18,611 nucleotides of DNA from Bacteroidota bacterium (GTDB lineage Bacteria; Bacteroidota; Bacteroidia; Chitinophagales; Chitinophagaceae): assembly GCA_947461985.1 (NCBI GenBank), contig CANHNT010000005.1:1-18611 (forward strand), given 5' to 3'. Shown piece by piece: positions 1-10,400 of this stretch; the stretch's first letter is position 1; every line of letters starts with the position of its first letter. A program made the position numbers and the translations under genes. Below the pieces are notes generated by a model. It saw only the letters and a program-made list of their open reading frames with translations. It was not told the origin of the DNA and did not search any database.

Positions 1-450
1 AGGTATACCAAAGGTAGTAAATAATTTAGTTTAAACTGCTATAAAATTTGAGCTAGAATATTAAATTCTATTTAATGCAATTTGGTATTTATTTTTTAAA
101 TGTGATGGTGTTACGGTGTATTATAAAATGATTTGACAAATCACATACATGAAATAATTTAATTAAAAAAACATTCCATATTTTTTATAAAAATGAAAAA
201 TAATTTATCATATTCTAGATATAAGCTGACATAAAATAAATTATTAAAAAATTCACAAGTATTATTTAAAAGTAGAATATTAAAAATAAATAAATAATAA
301 TTATATTTTATTTATTCAAATTCAATATTATAAAAATACAAATATATAATATCTATTAAAAGCGATAAATACTGAGTTACTATATTAAAAAAATTATTAC
401 AAAAATGCTACGTTTTATTTTTAGAATTTTAATAAATAAAAAAATAAATC
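1..450. other. AT-rich gene-free stretch upstream of the giant surface protein
   Basis: No open frame of convincing length or composition is present on either strand. The stretch is extremely AT-rich with many poly-A and poly-T runs. One small perfect palindrome, TGATTTG-A-CAAATCA (129-143), could be a protein-binding site. Close to the gene, TACGTTTT (409-416) matches the Bacteroidota -7 consensus TAnnTTTG at all but the last base, but no TTG-type -33 element lies 19-20 bases upstream, so the promoter of the following gene cannot be placed with confidence. Confidence 0.5.
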
Positions 451-3400
451 ATGTACAAAAACTTACTACTCTTTAAAAAAAGAAAACATTATTTTAAAAT
501 AATATTATATTATTTATTGATATTTTTAATTCCCAAAGCGCTCTCCTCACAAGTTACTGTTGCTGGTTCGGCAGGCTCTGCAAATGGAAATTATACAACT
601 TTAAAACTTGCATTTGATGCATTGAATTTAGTTACTAATCAAACGGGAAAGTATATTACAGTTAGTATTACTGCTAACACTACAGAAACCGCTTCTGCTG
701 TTTTAAATCAACCATCAGCAGCGAATTGGACAAGTTTAAAAATTTCTCCTTCAGGTGGCGCTTCAAGATTAATTACGGGTTCTTTTGCAAGTCCGATTAT
801 CAATTTAAATGGAGCTGATCGGGTAACCATAAATGGTCTAAACACGGGAAGTAATTCATTAACCATATCAAACACAAGTACAACTGGTGGTTCAGCATTG
901 CAATTCATAAATGATGCTACCAACAATACAGTTACTTCTTGCACATTGAAATCATTATTTCCTTCCAACACATCTGGAGTAATCAATTTTTTAACTACTA
1001 CAGGAACTACAGGGAATGATGGAAATACGATTAATCTTTGTGATATTGATTGTGGTGCTGGAGCAACAGCATCTCCTACACTAAATGCAAGAACAGGCAT
1101 TTATTCTGCAGGAACGACTACGTCAACTACATTAAACAATAGTCAAAATACCATTTCAAATTGTACTATTTTTAATTTCTTTGGAGCCGATGCCGCAAGC
1201 AATGGAATATTCATTTCTACTGGTAGTACAGACTGGACAATCAGTAACAATAGTTTTTATCAGACATCAACAAGAACCCCTACTGCTGCTGCTACACATA
1301 CTGCTATCAATATTAGCAATACAGCAAGTGGAAACAATTTTATAGTTAGTGGAAACAGTATTGGGGGTGATTCTCCTAATGCAACCGCTACTGCAAGCAA
1401 ATGGACTATTACTGCTGCATTGACCAATGTTTTTAATGGAATTACATTAAACGTTGGTACCACAACTGCTAGTAGTATACAAGGTAACACAATCAAGAAT
1501 TTAAGTATTCAATCTGCATCAACTGCGAATGTGTTTGTTGGAATAAATGTTACAGCAGGAAATGTAAATATTGGAACAATTGCAGGAAATGTAATAGGAA
1601 GCACAAGTGTTTCTGCAACAACAGCAGCACTATCTAGTATCACGTTGTTGCAATCAACAGCCAATGCAGGAATAGGTTGTGGTATTTTTACAAGCAGTAC
1701 AGGAACCGTGAATATTAGCAACAATAGCATAGGTGGTATTTTTATGGCAGCTGCAGCAGCACCCAATACGTTAGGTCATACCTTTTATGGGATTCGTTTG
1801 ACCGCAGGTACAAATAACGTATATACTAATATTATTGGTTCTACTTCAAATGCAAATAGTATTTATTCAGAAGGTTCAAAAAGTACAACAACCAATGCAA
1901 ATACATTATCTGGTATAAGCATTAGTGGAGGAACGAACAATATTGGAGGGAGTGGACTCAATCAAGGAAATACCATCTCAAATATTAGTTACAATGCAAC
2001 AGGTGGTACTGGACCAACAACAGCAGAAACAGTTTATGGAGTGCAAGCAACTTCGGGTACAAATTCAATTGTGAAAAATAACATTTCTAATTTAAGTAAT
2101 GTATCTGGTAATATTGGAACAGGATCTTCAGCTTCGGTTGTAGGTATTTATGTACAATCAGCTACTACTAATCATACAGCTTCTCAAAATACCATTTCAA
2201 ATTTATCAAATACGCATGCTGTTGCCGCAGTAACTATTCAAGGTATTTTTTATAATAGCTCTACAGGTACAAATATTGTAGAGAGAAATTTAATTTATAA
2301 TTTAGATGCATCCAATGCGACTGCAACTTTGCACGGTATTTGGATTAATGGGGGTACTTCAACTTATCGAAATAATATGATTCGTTTAGGAACCAATGGC
2401 AACTCAGCTACGTTAGGAATGGCCATTAATGGAATTTCAGAAACAGTAGCAGGGATTGATAACCTTTATTTTAATAGTATTTATATTGGAGGTGCACCAA
2501 CAACAGCTGCTAATAATTCGTTTGCATTTCAAAGCACAATAACAACCAATACTCGAAACTATAGAAATAATATTTTCTGGAATGCTAGAAGCAATAATGG
2601 TTCAACGGGTAAGCATTATGCAATTCGAGTTGGAGGAACTACAATCAATCCTGCTGGTCTAACCTCAAATAATAATGATTTATTTGCTAATGGAACAGGA
2701 GGATTTGTTGGATTATTCAATGCAATTGATAGAACCTTTTCAGCATGGCAATTGGCAACAGGACAAGATGCAAATAGTATAAATGCAGATCCATTGTTTG
2801 TAGGAGCAACTGCTACAAATCCAGATTTGCATATTACTGCCGGTACTCCAATTAATGCTATTGGTTTTCCAGTAAGTACCATTACAACAGATTTTGATGG
2901 AGATTATAGAGCGAATTTAACACCAACTGATATTGGAGCAGATGCTTATGATGCAGTTTGTACAACAGCTAATGGAGGTACTGCAATTGGTAGTTCTAGT
3001 TTTTGTAGTTCAGGTACACCATCAATAACAGCAAGTGGTTTTTCTACTGGTGCAGGCACAACTTATGAATGGATGTCGTCTTCAAATGCTTCAGATTATT
3101 CAATAGCAGGTACTGCTGTTTTTGGACAAACAGATCCATCAACTTTAACTGTAGGTGCTATTTCAACTACAACATATTATTGGCTTAAAGTGAGCTGTGC
3201 AACAAATGCTTCAGTTGCTTATTCAAATATGATTACGAGTACAGTATTTAATTTAGCAGCTGGAAATAATATTTCTACGTGCGATGGAGCTGGAGCTGTA
3301 AATATTACTAATGGAGCGGTTAATAATAATTATGCTGTAGCTACATGGACATCCAATGGAACCGGTACGTTTACCGATGCAACTTCAGTAACAGCAGCTA

Positions 3401-6237
3401 CTTATAATCCGAGTGCGACAGATTTGTCTTTAGGAAATGTAACCTTAACCTTAACAGGAACGGCTACTTCTCCTTGTCCATTGGCAACATCTACAAAAAC
3501 GTTAACAATTAATCAAGCCGCACCAGTAACCACAAATGCTTCTTTGTGTACAGGTGGTACAAGTATTGCTTTAACAGCAACAAGTTTATGTAAACAATCT
3601 ATTGCAGCATTTGGCGGTACCATTACCAGTACTTCTCCTACAGCACATCGCCCAGTATCAGGAGCAAATTCAACTACATGTGGTTTTCAACAAACTCCTG
3701 GGGATATTAGACCATACAATATGCTTAATTTTAAAGTGTCGGTTTCAGGAAATTATATTTTTACAATGGATGATAATGCAAATTATGATGCCATCGCTTA
3801 TATTGTGAAAGACACTTTAGGTACCAGTTTTGTTCCTGGGCTTTGTTCAACACAACCAGGAGGTGGAGGTAAATTTATTCGTGAAGATGATGATGATTCT
3901 CCATTAGGCGATGAACCTCGTTTAGGATTTGGAGGTTCAGGCTCGGTAGGTGCAGGTACAATGTATTTAATTGCTGGTGATAATTATTACCTCATTACCA
4001 CATTTTTTAATAACCCTACTTTACCACAATCATTTTCATGGACCATTACAGGACCTGCTGGTGGAGGACAAGTGGTCAATCAATCACCAGCTGATGCAGT
4101 AATTAATTGGTATGACGCACCAGTAAATGGAAATTTAGTTGCTACTGGCGGTAGTTTTGATCCCGTGCCCAATATTTTATCAAATACCAACACAGTAGGC
4201 ACAACAACTTATTATGCAGCATGTTCAAATAACTTAACTTGCCGTACAGCAGCAGTTTACGATATCGTAAATACGATTGTACCATCAGCAAACATAGGAA
4301 CAGTCAGTGTAAATGCAGTTCAAGCAGATGGTTCATCAATTGTATATTCTAAAAATTGTGATTTAGTAGGAAAAATAATTGATGCAACTGGGGGTAATAC
4401 ATTGGGTTCTACAACCATGTCAGCAACATTAGCTTCTACCAATCCTATAGGAAGTCAATACGGATTTACGTATTGTAAACGTACATTTGAGGTAAGTCCA
4501 ACCAGCAATGGATCTGCTAACTTAACCTTTTATTTAACGCAAGCAGACTTTACTGATTTTAATGCTAACAAGCCTACTTGGATGTCTCCATTACCTATTA
4601 GTCCGACGGATCCATTTATTGCCAATATTCGTGTAACAAAAGTATCTACTAATGGAGCGCATAAAAATGTTTTATTATCGAATAGTAATTTCTCTTGGAA
4701 TACAAATGGTTACTGGCAATTGTCAGTAAATGTAGTTGACACAAGTGCAGGTACTTATTATATAACATCAACACCAGATTGTGTAAATAAAGAAGTAAGT
4801 GGTTTAACTGTGGGAACGCCAACGAGTTCTACTGTTCCATTAACTTGGACCCCATTACCATCTACAGAATATGGTTGGTTTCAGGTACAATATAAACTTT
4901 CAAGTTCATCTACATGGCTTAATAGTAGTATTGCTTCTGTTGGAGCTTCATCTTCGATTGTTACAGGTTTAGTAGCAAATACTGCGTATGATTTTAGAGT
5001 AGCAAGGGTATGTTCTCCTACGTATTCTGGAAATTGGACTGCTCCAGTAAGTACATCTACAGCAACAATTCCATGCTCTTACCCTCCAAGTAACATTGTA
5101 GTTTCAAATGCAACACTAACATCAATAACAATAAATTGGAGTCCAGTGGCAAATATTGGATGGTATGGAGTTCAATACAAAAAAACGTCAAGTACTACTT
5201 GGAGCTCTTTTACAACTGGAAATACTTCAGTAGTCATAAATGGACTTAGTGCGAACACATCATATGATGTACAAGTAAAAACATTTTGCAATACTGCAAA
5301 TGCAGGTTTATCAAGTGCATATAGTGCAACTATTATAGCCAACACCAATGGTATACCTTGTTCTTTAGCTCCAACTGGATTAGCAGTAGCAACAGTAGGT
5401 ATGACATCGGCAACTGCAACTTGGACGGCAGTAACCGGAGCTGGTTGGTATGGTATACGATATAGAGCAGTAACAGCAGGAAATACAAATAATTGGTTGA
5501 ATATTACCTCTGCAACTCCATTTATTTCAATAAATGGCTTGCTAGCAAATACTTTATATGAAATACAAGTAAAAACTTTCTGTACAAGTGCAAATGCTGG
5601 TGTGTCAAGTGATTGGTCTAGCTCTGAACAGTTTACAACTACATTAACTTCTACTAATCCTTGTACAGTAGCTCCAACAGGTTTAGCAATATCGGCAATA
5701 ACAGGAACAACTGCAACAGCCACATGGAATGCAATAACCTCTGGATATGGTTGGTATGGTTTTAAACACAGAGCTCAAAATACAACCACTCCTAATGCTT
5801 GGATTGTAACGACTACGACTACCAATACAAAAACATTAGTAGGATTAGTATCAGGTACAACTTATGAAGCAAGTGTAAAAGTATTTTGTAACAATAATTT
5901 CCCTGGATTATCAAGTGATTGGAGTGATACAACATTTACCTTTACAGCAGGAACTCAGTCAAAATCAATAGGAACAACAATGTCAAATGAAGTTTCAATT
6001 TATCCAAATCCAACATCGGATGAGTTAAATATTGATTTAGTGCTGGATAATGAAGATGTAACAATAATTAAAGTATTGGATATTAGTGGACGCCTTGTGA
6101 AACAAATAAAAACATCAACAAGCATCGGGCAAAATAATATCAAAATCAGTTTAGCAGAATTGACAAACGGGTTATATATTTTCCAAATTATCAATAAAGA
6201 TAAAATGATACATATAAGTCGTGTTAGTAAAAAATAA
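451..6237 (+). CDS. Giant secreted T9SS cargo protein: beta-helix, Ig-like modules, four FN3 repeats, type A sorting domain
   Basis: This 1928-residue protein is exported and probably attached to or released from the cell surface by the type IX secretion system. Residues 1-33 form a signal peptide: a basic start, a hydrophobic core around YYLLIFLIP, and cleavage near ALSSQ. Residues about 45-830 are Asn/Thr/Ser/Gly-rich short repeats (patterns such as ISNNS, GNTI, INGL) typical of a right-handed parallel beta-helix, ending near GADAYDA. Residues about 830-1015 and 1200-1260 look like Ig/PKD-like modules (TTYYWLKVSC, TTYYAACSN). A separate acidic module with an EDDDD stretch occupies about 1040-1200. 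Four fibronectin type III domains follow at about 1444-1541, 1545-1633, 1636-1735 and 1737-1834. The C-terminus, from about 1846, carries SIYPNP and ends ISRVSKK, a T9SS type A sorting domain. Outer-membrane translocation and cleavage of the tail are expected from family knowledge. The role (adhesion, polymer binding or matrix) is inferred; no catalytic domain was recognised. The ATG start fits the signal peptide and has no Shine-Dalgarno site, as is normal here. Transcription ends at the hairpin just downstream. Confidence 0.9.
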   Translation: MYKNLLLFKKRKHYFKIILYYLLIFLIPKALSSQVTVAGSAGSANGNYTTLKLAFDALNLVTNQTGKYITVSITANTTETASAVLNQPSAANWTSLKISPSGGASRLITGSFASPIINLNGADRVTINGLNTGSNSLTISNTSTTGGSALQFINDATNNTVTSCTLKSLFPSNTSGVINFLTTTGTTGNDGNTINLCDIDCGAGATASPTLNARTGIYSAGTTTSTTLNNSQNTISNCTIFNFFGADAASNGIFISTGSTDWTISNNSFYQTSTRTPTAAATHTAINISNTASGNNFIVSGNSIGGDSPNATATASKWTITAALTNVFNGITLNVGTTTASSIQGNTIKNLSIQSASTANVFVGINVTAGNVNIGTIAGNVIGSTSVSATTAALSSITLLQSTANAGIGCGIFTSSTGTVNISNNSIGGIFMAAAAAPNTLGHTFYGIRLTAGTNNVYTNIIGSTSNANSIYSEGSKSTTTNANTLSGISISGGTNNIGGSGLNQGNTISNISYNATGGTGPTTAETVYGVQATSGTNSIVKNNISNLSNVSGNIGTGSSASVVGIYVQSATTNHTASQNTISNLSNTHAVAAVTIQGIFYNSSTGTNIVERNLIYNLDASNATATLHGIWINGGTSTYRNNMIRLGTNGNSATLGMAINGISETVAGIDNLYFNSIYIGGAPTTAANNSFAFQSTITTNTRNYRNNIFWNARSNNGSTGKHYAIRVGGTTINPAGLTSNNNDLFANGTGGFVGLFNAIDRTFSAWQLATGQDANSINADPLFVGATATNPDLHITAGTPINAIGFPVSTITTDFDGDYRANLTPTDIGADAYDAVCTTANGGTAIGSSSFCSSGTPSITASGFSTGAGTTYEWMSSSNASDYSIAGTAVFGQTDPSTLTVGAISTTTYYWLKVSCATNASVAYSNMITSTVFNLAAGNNISTCDGAGAVNITNGAVNNNYAVATWTSNGTGTFTDATSVTAATYNPSATDLSLGNVTLTLTGTATSPCPLATSTKTLTINQAAPVTTNASLCTGGTSIALTATSLCKQSIAAFGGTITSTSPTAHRPVSGANSTTCGFQQTPGDIRPYNMLNFKVSVSGNYIFTMDDNANYDAIAYIVKDTLGTSFVPGLCSTQPGGGGKFIREDDDDSPLGDEPRLGFGGSGSVGAGTMYLIAGDNYYLITTFFNNPTLPQSFSWTITGPAGGGQVVNQSPADAVINWYDAPVNGNLVATGGSFDPVPNILSNTNTVGTTTYYAACSNNLTCRTAAVYDIVNTIVPSANIGTVSVNAVQADGSSIVYSKNCDLVGKIIDATGGNTLGSTTMSATLASTNPIGSQYGFTYCKRTFEVSPTSNGSANLTFYLTQADFTDFNANKPTWMSPLPISPTDPFIANIRVTKVSTNGAHKNVLLSNSNFSWNTNGYWQLSVNVVDTSAGTYYITSTPDCVNKEVSGLTVGTPTSSTVPLTWTPLPSTEYGWFQVQYKLSSSSTWLNSSIASVGASSSIVTGLVANTAYDFRVARVCSPTYSGNWTAPVSTSTATIPCSYPPSNIVVSNATLTSITINWSPVANIGWYGVQYKKTSSTTWSSFTTGNTSVVINGLSANTSYDVQVKTFCNTANAGLSSAYSATIIANTNGIPCSLAPTGLAVATVGMTSATATWTAVTGAGWYGIRYRAVTAGNTNNWLNITSATPFISINGLLANTLYEIQVKTFCTSANAGVSSDWSSSEQFTTTLTSTNPCTVAPTGLAISAITGTTATATWNAITSGYGWYGFKHRAQNTTTPNAWIVTTTTTNTKTLVGLVSGTTYEASVKVFCNNNFPGLSSDWSDTTFTFTAGTQSKSIGTTMSNEVSIYPNPTSDELNIDLVLDNEDVTIIKVLDISGRLVKQIKTSTSIGQNNIKISLAELTNGLYIFQIINKDKMIHISRVSKK

Positions 6238-6261
6238 TATTGATAAATATTAAAAAAAATT

Positions 6262-6288
6262 GGCTGCTCATTGAGTGGCCTTTTTTTT
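6262..6288 (+). terminator. Rho-independent terminator of the giant surface protein
   Basis: GGCTGCTC and GAGTGGCC form an 8-bp stem (two G-U wobbles) around an ATT loop, followed directly by eight T residues. It begins 24 bases after the stop codon at 6237. Confidence 0.85.
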
Positions 6289-6766
6289 GCAATTTATTAA
6301 ACGTAGATTTTGTTTAAATGATTTTCAAATGGTTCTTACATTTAATAATTTTTTTTTAAAGCGTTTTAATAACATAAAAGATACAATAAAAATTAGACAT
6401 GAAGAATTTTAATTAGGAGTTTGTAAACATAAATGGATGTTCATCATTTTTCTATACTTTCAATAATTGATCTTATTGAAAAAAGGAATGCTTTTTTAGG
6501 TTGATATTTCCAAGTGGATAAAAGGAATGCTGTATTTTTTGAGGGCTAATTTGAAGTAGAATTTGTTGAATTAATTTTACTATAATTATACAAAACGGAC
6601 TTGAGCTCTATTGGAGAGCAACTTAATTTGGATAGTGTAATGTCCGACTAAAGAGTTGTTTCAATGGCTTGTTATTTTTGATGACCCATTGTTTATGTAA
6701 GAATACATTATACCTTCAAAAATTCACCTAAACAATATTTTTTTCATCTTTATGGGCAGTCTATTA

Positions 6767-6809
6767 TGATTGCGTATTTTTCGTTTTAAATTTTAAAAAT
6801 ACGCAATCA
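6767..6809. repeat. Perfect 15-bp inverted repeat with 13-nt loop
   Basis: TGATTGCGTATTTTT (6767-6781) is exactly complementary to AAAAATACGCAATCA (6795-6809). No T-run follows on either side outside the stem and no gene ends nearby, so it does not read as an ordinary terminator. It could be the tips of a small non-autonomous element or a hairpin repeat. Confidence 0.75.
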
Positions 6810-7085
6810 ATTGCATTATTGTATTTGGGACTTATAAGTGCCTATATCCTTACCAAGTGAACAATTGGGAAGATTGTTTTAAGACTTCTAATTCATAAGC
6901 GTCTATGAGAGCGCATAGTTTTTTTGATTCAGGGGATTAATTGTTCGCTTTTTTAAAAATTATTCCCAACGTATTATTCTGCTCATTCTACCAATAGACC
7001 CTTAAGAATTCTTTATGAATTCACAGTATATGCAAGACATTTTTTAAATCTTTTTGTAAACTTACACCAAACTTTGTGTGTGCTT

Positions 7086-7217
7086 TTATTTCAACATTTT
7101 ATTAGTTTTACTTGTGCCCATACCACCTGATTTTTTAAGATGCAAACAAACTAAATAGTCATAGTGGCGTTCTTTTAGCAATCTATCAATTGATTTTGGG
7201 TTACCATTAAATAACAT
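7086..7217 (-). pseudogene. Possible remnant of a small gene (44 codons)
   Basis: A minus-strand frame opens at ATG 7217 (an earlier ATG lies at 7235) and ends with TAA at 7086. Its translation includes NPKSIDRLLKERHYDYL and ends TNKMLK. The composition is more protein-like than its surroundings: balanced charge and few of the Phe/Ile/Asn runs typical of AT-rich noise. No domain was recognised. It may be the surviving tail of a decayed gene, a genuine small protein, or chance. Confidence 0.2.
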
Positions 7218-7393
7218 TTTGAGTATGAAATACATAAGCCATAATATCCTTTTTGTGTAATGAAGATAAAATTAAGAAATCATTTAATCCATTTTAACCC
7301 CACCAAGAAAGCCTGCTTTTTCTACCATACATTTTTTTAATGTTCGTCAAAAATTTACATGTAGATTTCATCTATAATTTATATTCAAGAAAT

Positions 7394-7430
7394 AAAAAAA
7401 ACGGCTCCAAATTTATTTGGAGCCGTTTTT
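7394..7430 (-). terminator. Strong, probably bidirectional terminator of the second T9SS cargo gene
   Basis: AAAAACGGCTCCAAAT and ATTTGGAGCCGTTTTT form a perfect 16-bp stem with a 2-base loop. The A-run on the left arm becomes a U-run on the minus-strand transcript, placing this hairpin directly after the stop codon of the gene at 7447. The T-run on the right lets it also work on the plus strand. Confidence 0.85.
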
Positions 7431-7446
7431 AAAATTAATGCAGTAC

Positions 7447-10400
7447 TTATTTTTTGATAAATGAAACTGCTTTTAAGCCATTAATATACACTTCATAAAA
7501 TCCTACAGATAATGGACTAATATCATATATGCCAGTAGTATTGATCATATATTGTATAGATTTTCCATTCATATCAATTATATAAAATGATTTTATTTTT
7601 TTGTCTGAAATACTTATGTTGATACTATTAGTAGTTACAGGATTAGGATAAATTGTAATTAAATCATTTGCTCTTGACTCTACCATAATAATATTTGAGT
7701 AATTTATTTTATTATCAATATCAACCATTGCCAATTTGTAGAAACTTTTGTTATTTGCATTTATATCTTTAAATGAATAGTAACGATTTCCTTTTGCATA
7801 AACAGTACCTATTTTTTCAAATGTGCTTCCGTTTTTACTTTTTAAAATTTCATAATAATTAAAATTTATTTCATCTGCTACTGTCCATTCTAATAAAGTG
7901 GTATTAGCCTCTACTATAGTTCCTTTAAATTCTAATAAAGTAACTGGTAATGGAGTTGTCCAACTAATTGTATAAGACGCCGGAGTTACAGAAATAACAC
8001 TGGCTGGATCAGAATAAGAAAAATTAAAAGTTACACTCGTAATACCAGGCGTATTTAATGAAACCGTTAATAACGAAGGATTAAAATTAGGAATTGGCAC
8101 ACCAGCAACTACATTAACACCATTATAAAGCAGCGTTGCATTAGTAGGCAGCGTGTCTATTAATATGGTTTGATTATTCGTTAAAGTGCCACTTTCTAAA
8201 TCGGTTGCCCATGGACAAACAACATTAGGATACATGCTAGCATCAAATGGAATTGTGGTATTTAATGTTGGAGTAATAATTGTCGTGTTGTATGATGCGC
8301 TGATAGGAGAGTGATCTACTCCAAAATTAATATTGGATACATTGTCTGTTAAAACTGAAACTAAAATGACTCCATTTGGCGTACCATCACTACCAATATT
8401 TGTTGAATTATTTTCCCCGGTATTAAACCACTGTAAAGGTAAAGAAGCAACGGGTGCAGGCAGACCAACTGTTCCAACACTTGTTGATAAAACAATTGAA
8501 TAATTTGTGTTTGGAGTTACAGAAAAAGCATATTGACCTGCGGCATTTACATCAGAATTAGCAACTACATTACCCATTAAATCTACTAGAATTGCATATA
8601 ATTGACCATTAATATTTGTGCCTGGACCATTTACAATTCCACCACCAACATCGTTTAATCCATTAGCGTCATTAAAAACATTTCCTGTGAGTGAGGGGCA
8701 TGTTTTAAATGAAATTGCTCCAGAAGATATGCTTGCACAAGTTTGTGAAGCAACTGCAGCTGCAGTGGTAGAGCCTACAGTTGGAGCAACGCCCGTACTT
8801 GAATAAATACCTTGTATTGAAAAAGTACCTGGAATTAATCCACTTAAATCGATATTAGTAGCTACTGTAGGCGTTTCGGCAAAGTTTGGAAGTCCATCGG
8901 CATCATCATCAGCCAATATTACTTTTTTAATTAATCCATCTTCACCAATGATTATAAAATAGTATCTATAAGTACTCATCCCACAAGCAGGATATGTAAA
9001 ACCGCTTACATTATTTAAAGATATTGAACCATTCAATAAAGTTCCATCCGGATTTAAATCCCCACAAATTCTTGAAGTAGCAGAGTTGGTAATTAACACG
9101 CCACCACCATTTGCTTTACAACCAGTTACAGATGGAGCCGTTGGACAAGAACTGCAATTTGGCATCGTGCTATAGGTTCCTGTAAAACCTATGGCACTAT
9201 TTGTTGCATCCCAAGCGTGCCCTATAGGATCTATATAAACACCTGCAGATAATGAGTGACTATCAATTACATTTGATCCTGATACTAAATTACCAGAATT
9301 ACCTGATAATGTGGTATTACTAACTGTAGCTCCTGATATTACATTACCACCACTGCCTGTAAGTGCATTGTCTTTAAATAAACAATTGGTGATGCTTGTG
9401 GGTGCACCACCAGATCGAATAACACTTGAAGTAGAGTTTCCTGCATTATTGCTATAAAAAACAGCATTTGAAACATTTGCAGAACTTGCATTACTAGCGA
9501 TACTGATTGCAGAGCCATATCTTCCTGCTACGTTATCTTGAAAAGTACAATTATCGACTGTTAAAATTGTTCCTTGATCTGCATGAATTGCACCACCATC
9601 TCGATCGCTTAAACTAGCGTTCGCATTGTTATTGCAAAAACCAGATGCTAAAAAATTTAAATTAGCGTATTTCCCATAAACTGCCCCTCCTTGACTTGAA
9701 GCATTGTTGCCAGAAAAAGTACAAGCTGTAAAATTTACCACAGGGTGTTCATCAGCATTGTTTTGAGCCATTGCAAAAACGGCACCCCCGGTTGCTGCAT
9801 AATTGCATAAAAAGGCGGTGTTTGTAACATCTACAATATAATTCCTAGTTGCAGGAGGTAAGTGGGATGTTCCATTGTTTCTGATATAAAGCGCTTGCCC
9901 GGTTCCTTGACCACTAGGATTACCATTATTTTGAAAAGTACATCTATCTACATAGTTATGCAAATCTGGTGTTCCAGCAAGTGCTGTTTCTGCTGCATCT
10001 CCATCAAAACGAAGAGCACAAGCGCTGTTTAATGCGCTTTGGTGAAATACACAATTTTCAACATGAACATTCGTGCAGTTGATAAACATTAATGAGGCAT
10101 TACTCCCTTGCCATCCTGAAAAATGAATATTTTTAATTGTAAACCCATTTACAGACTCTACTGTCATAATTGAATTTTGAGCACCCGTTCCATTATCATT
10201 CGAATTATGCCAATAAACACAACCAATGCCTTCTATTATTGTTCCAGGTAAAAAAGCATTATTAATTCCTGAAGTGACACTTTGACCAGGACCAAAACCT
10301 AAATTTCGGTTGGCATTGCTTGTCATTGTTGCGTACGGGTAATCACCTTCTTGTATGTAAATGGTACTATTACTCGATGTCAATGCTCTTAAAGCTCCTC

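Larger units (their letters stand above)
6289..7393. other. 1.1-kb gene-poor spacer between two convergent T9SS cargo genes
   Basis: No full-length gene is visible on either strand and stops are frequent in all frames. Structure noted: a 12-bp direct repeat AAAAGGAATGCT (6481-6492 and 6520-6531, period 39); a 5-bp-stem hairpin GCTCT-attgg-AGAGC near 6607; a 15-bp inverted repeat (6767-6809, listed separately); and one short minus-strand open frame (7086-7217, listed separately). The length is unusual for this densely coded strand arrangement and suggests a decayed gene or a former insertion site. Confidence 0.5.

Noticed and set aside
708..2882. Several minus-strand open frames within the beta-helix gene
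   Set aside because: They are antisense shadows of a Thr/Asn/Ser-rich repeat protein whose codons rarely give stops on the other strand.
5172..5723. 183-codon open frame antisense to the FN3 repeats
   Set aside because: It mirrors the repetitive low-stop composition of the FN3 coding strand, has no start context or domain, and shows Val/Ala-rich shadow composition.
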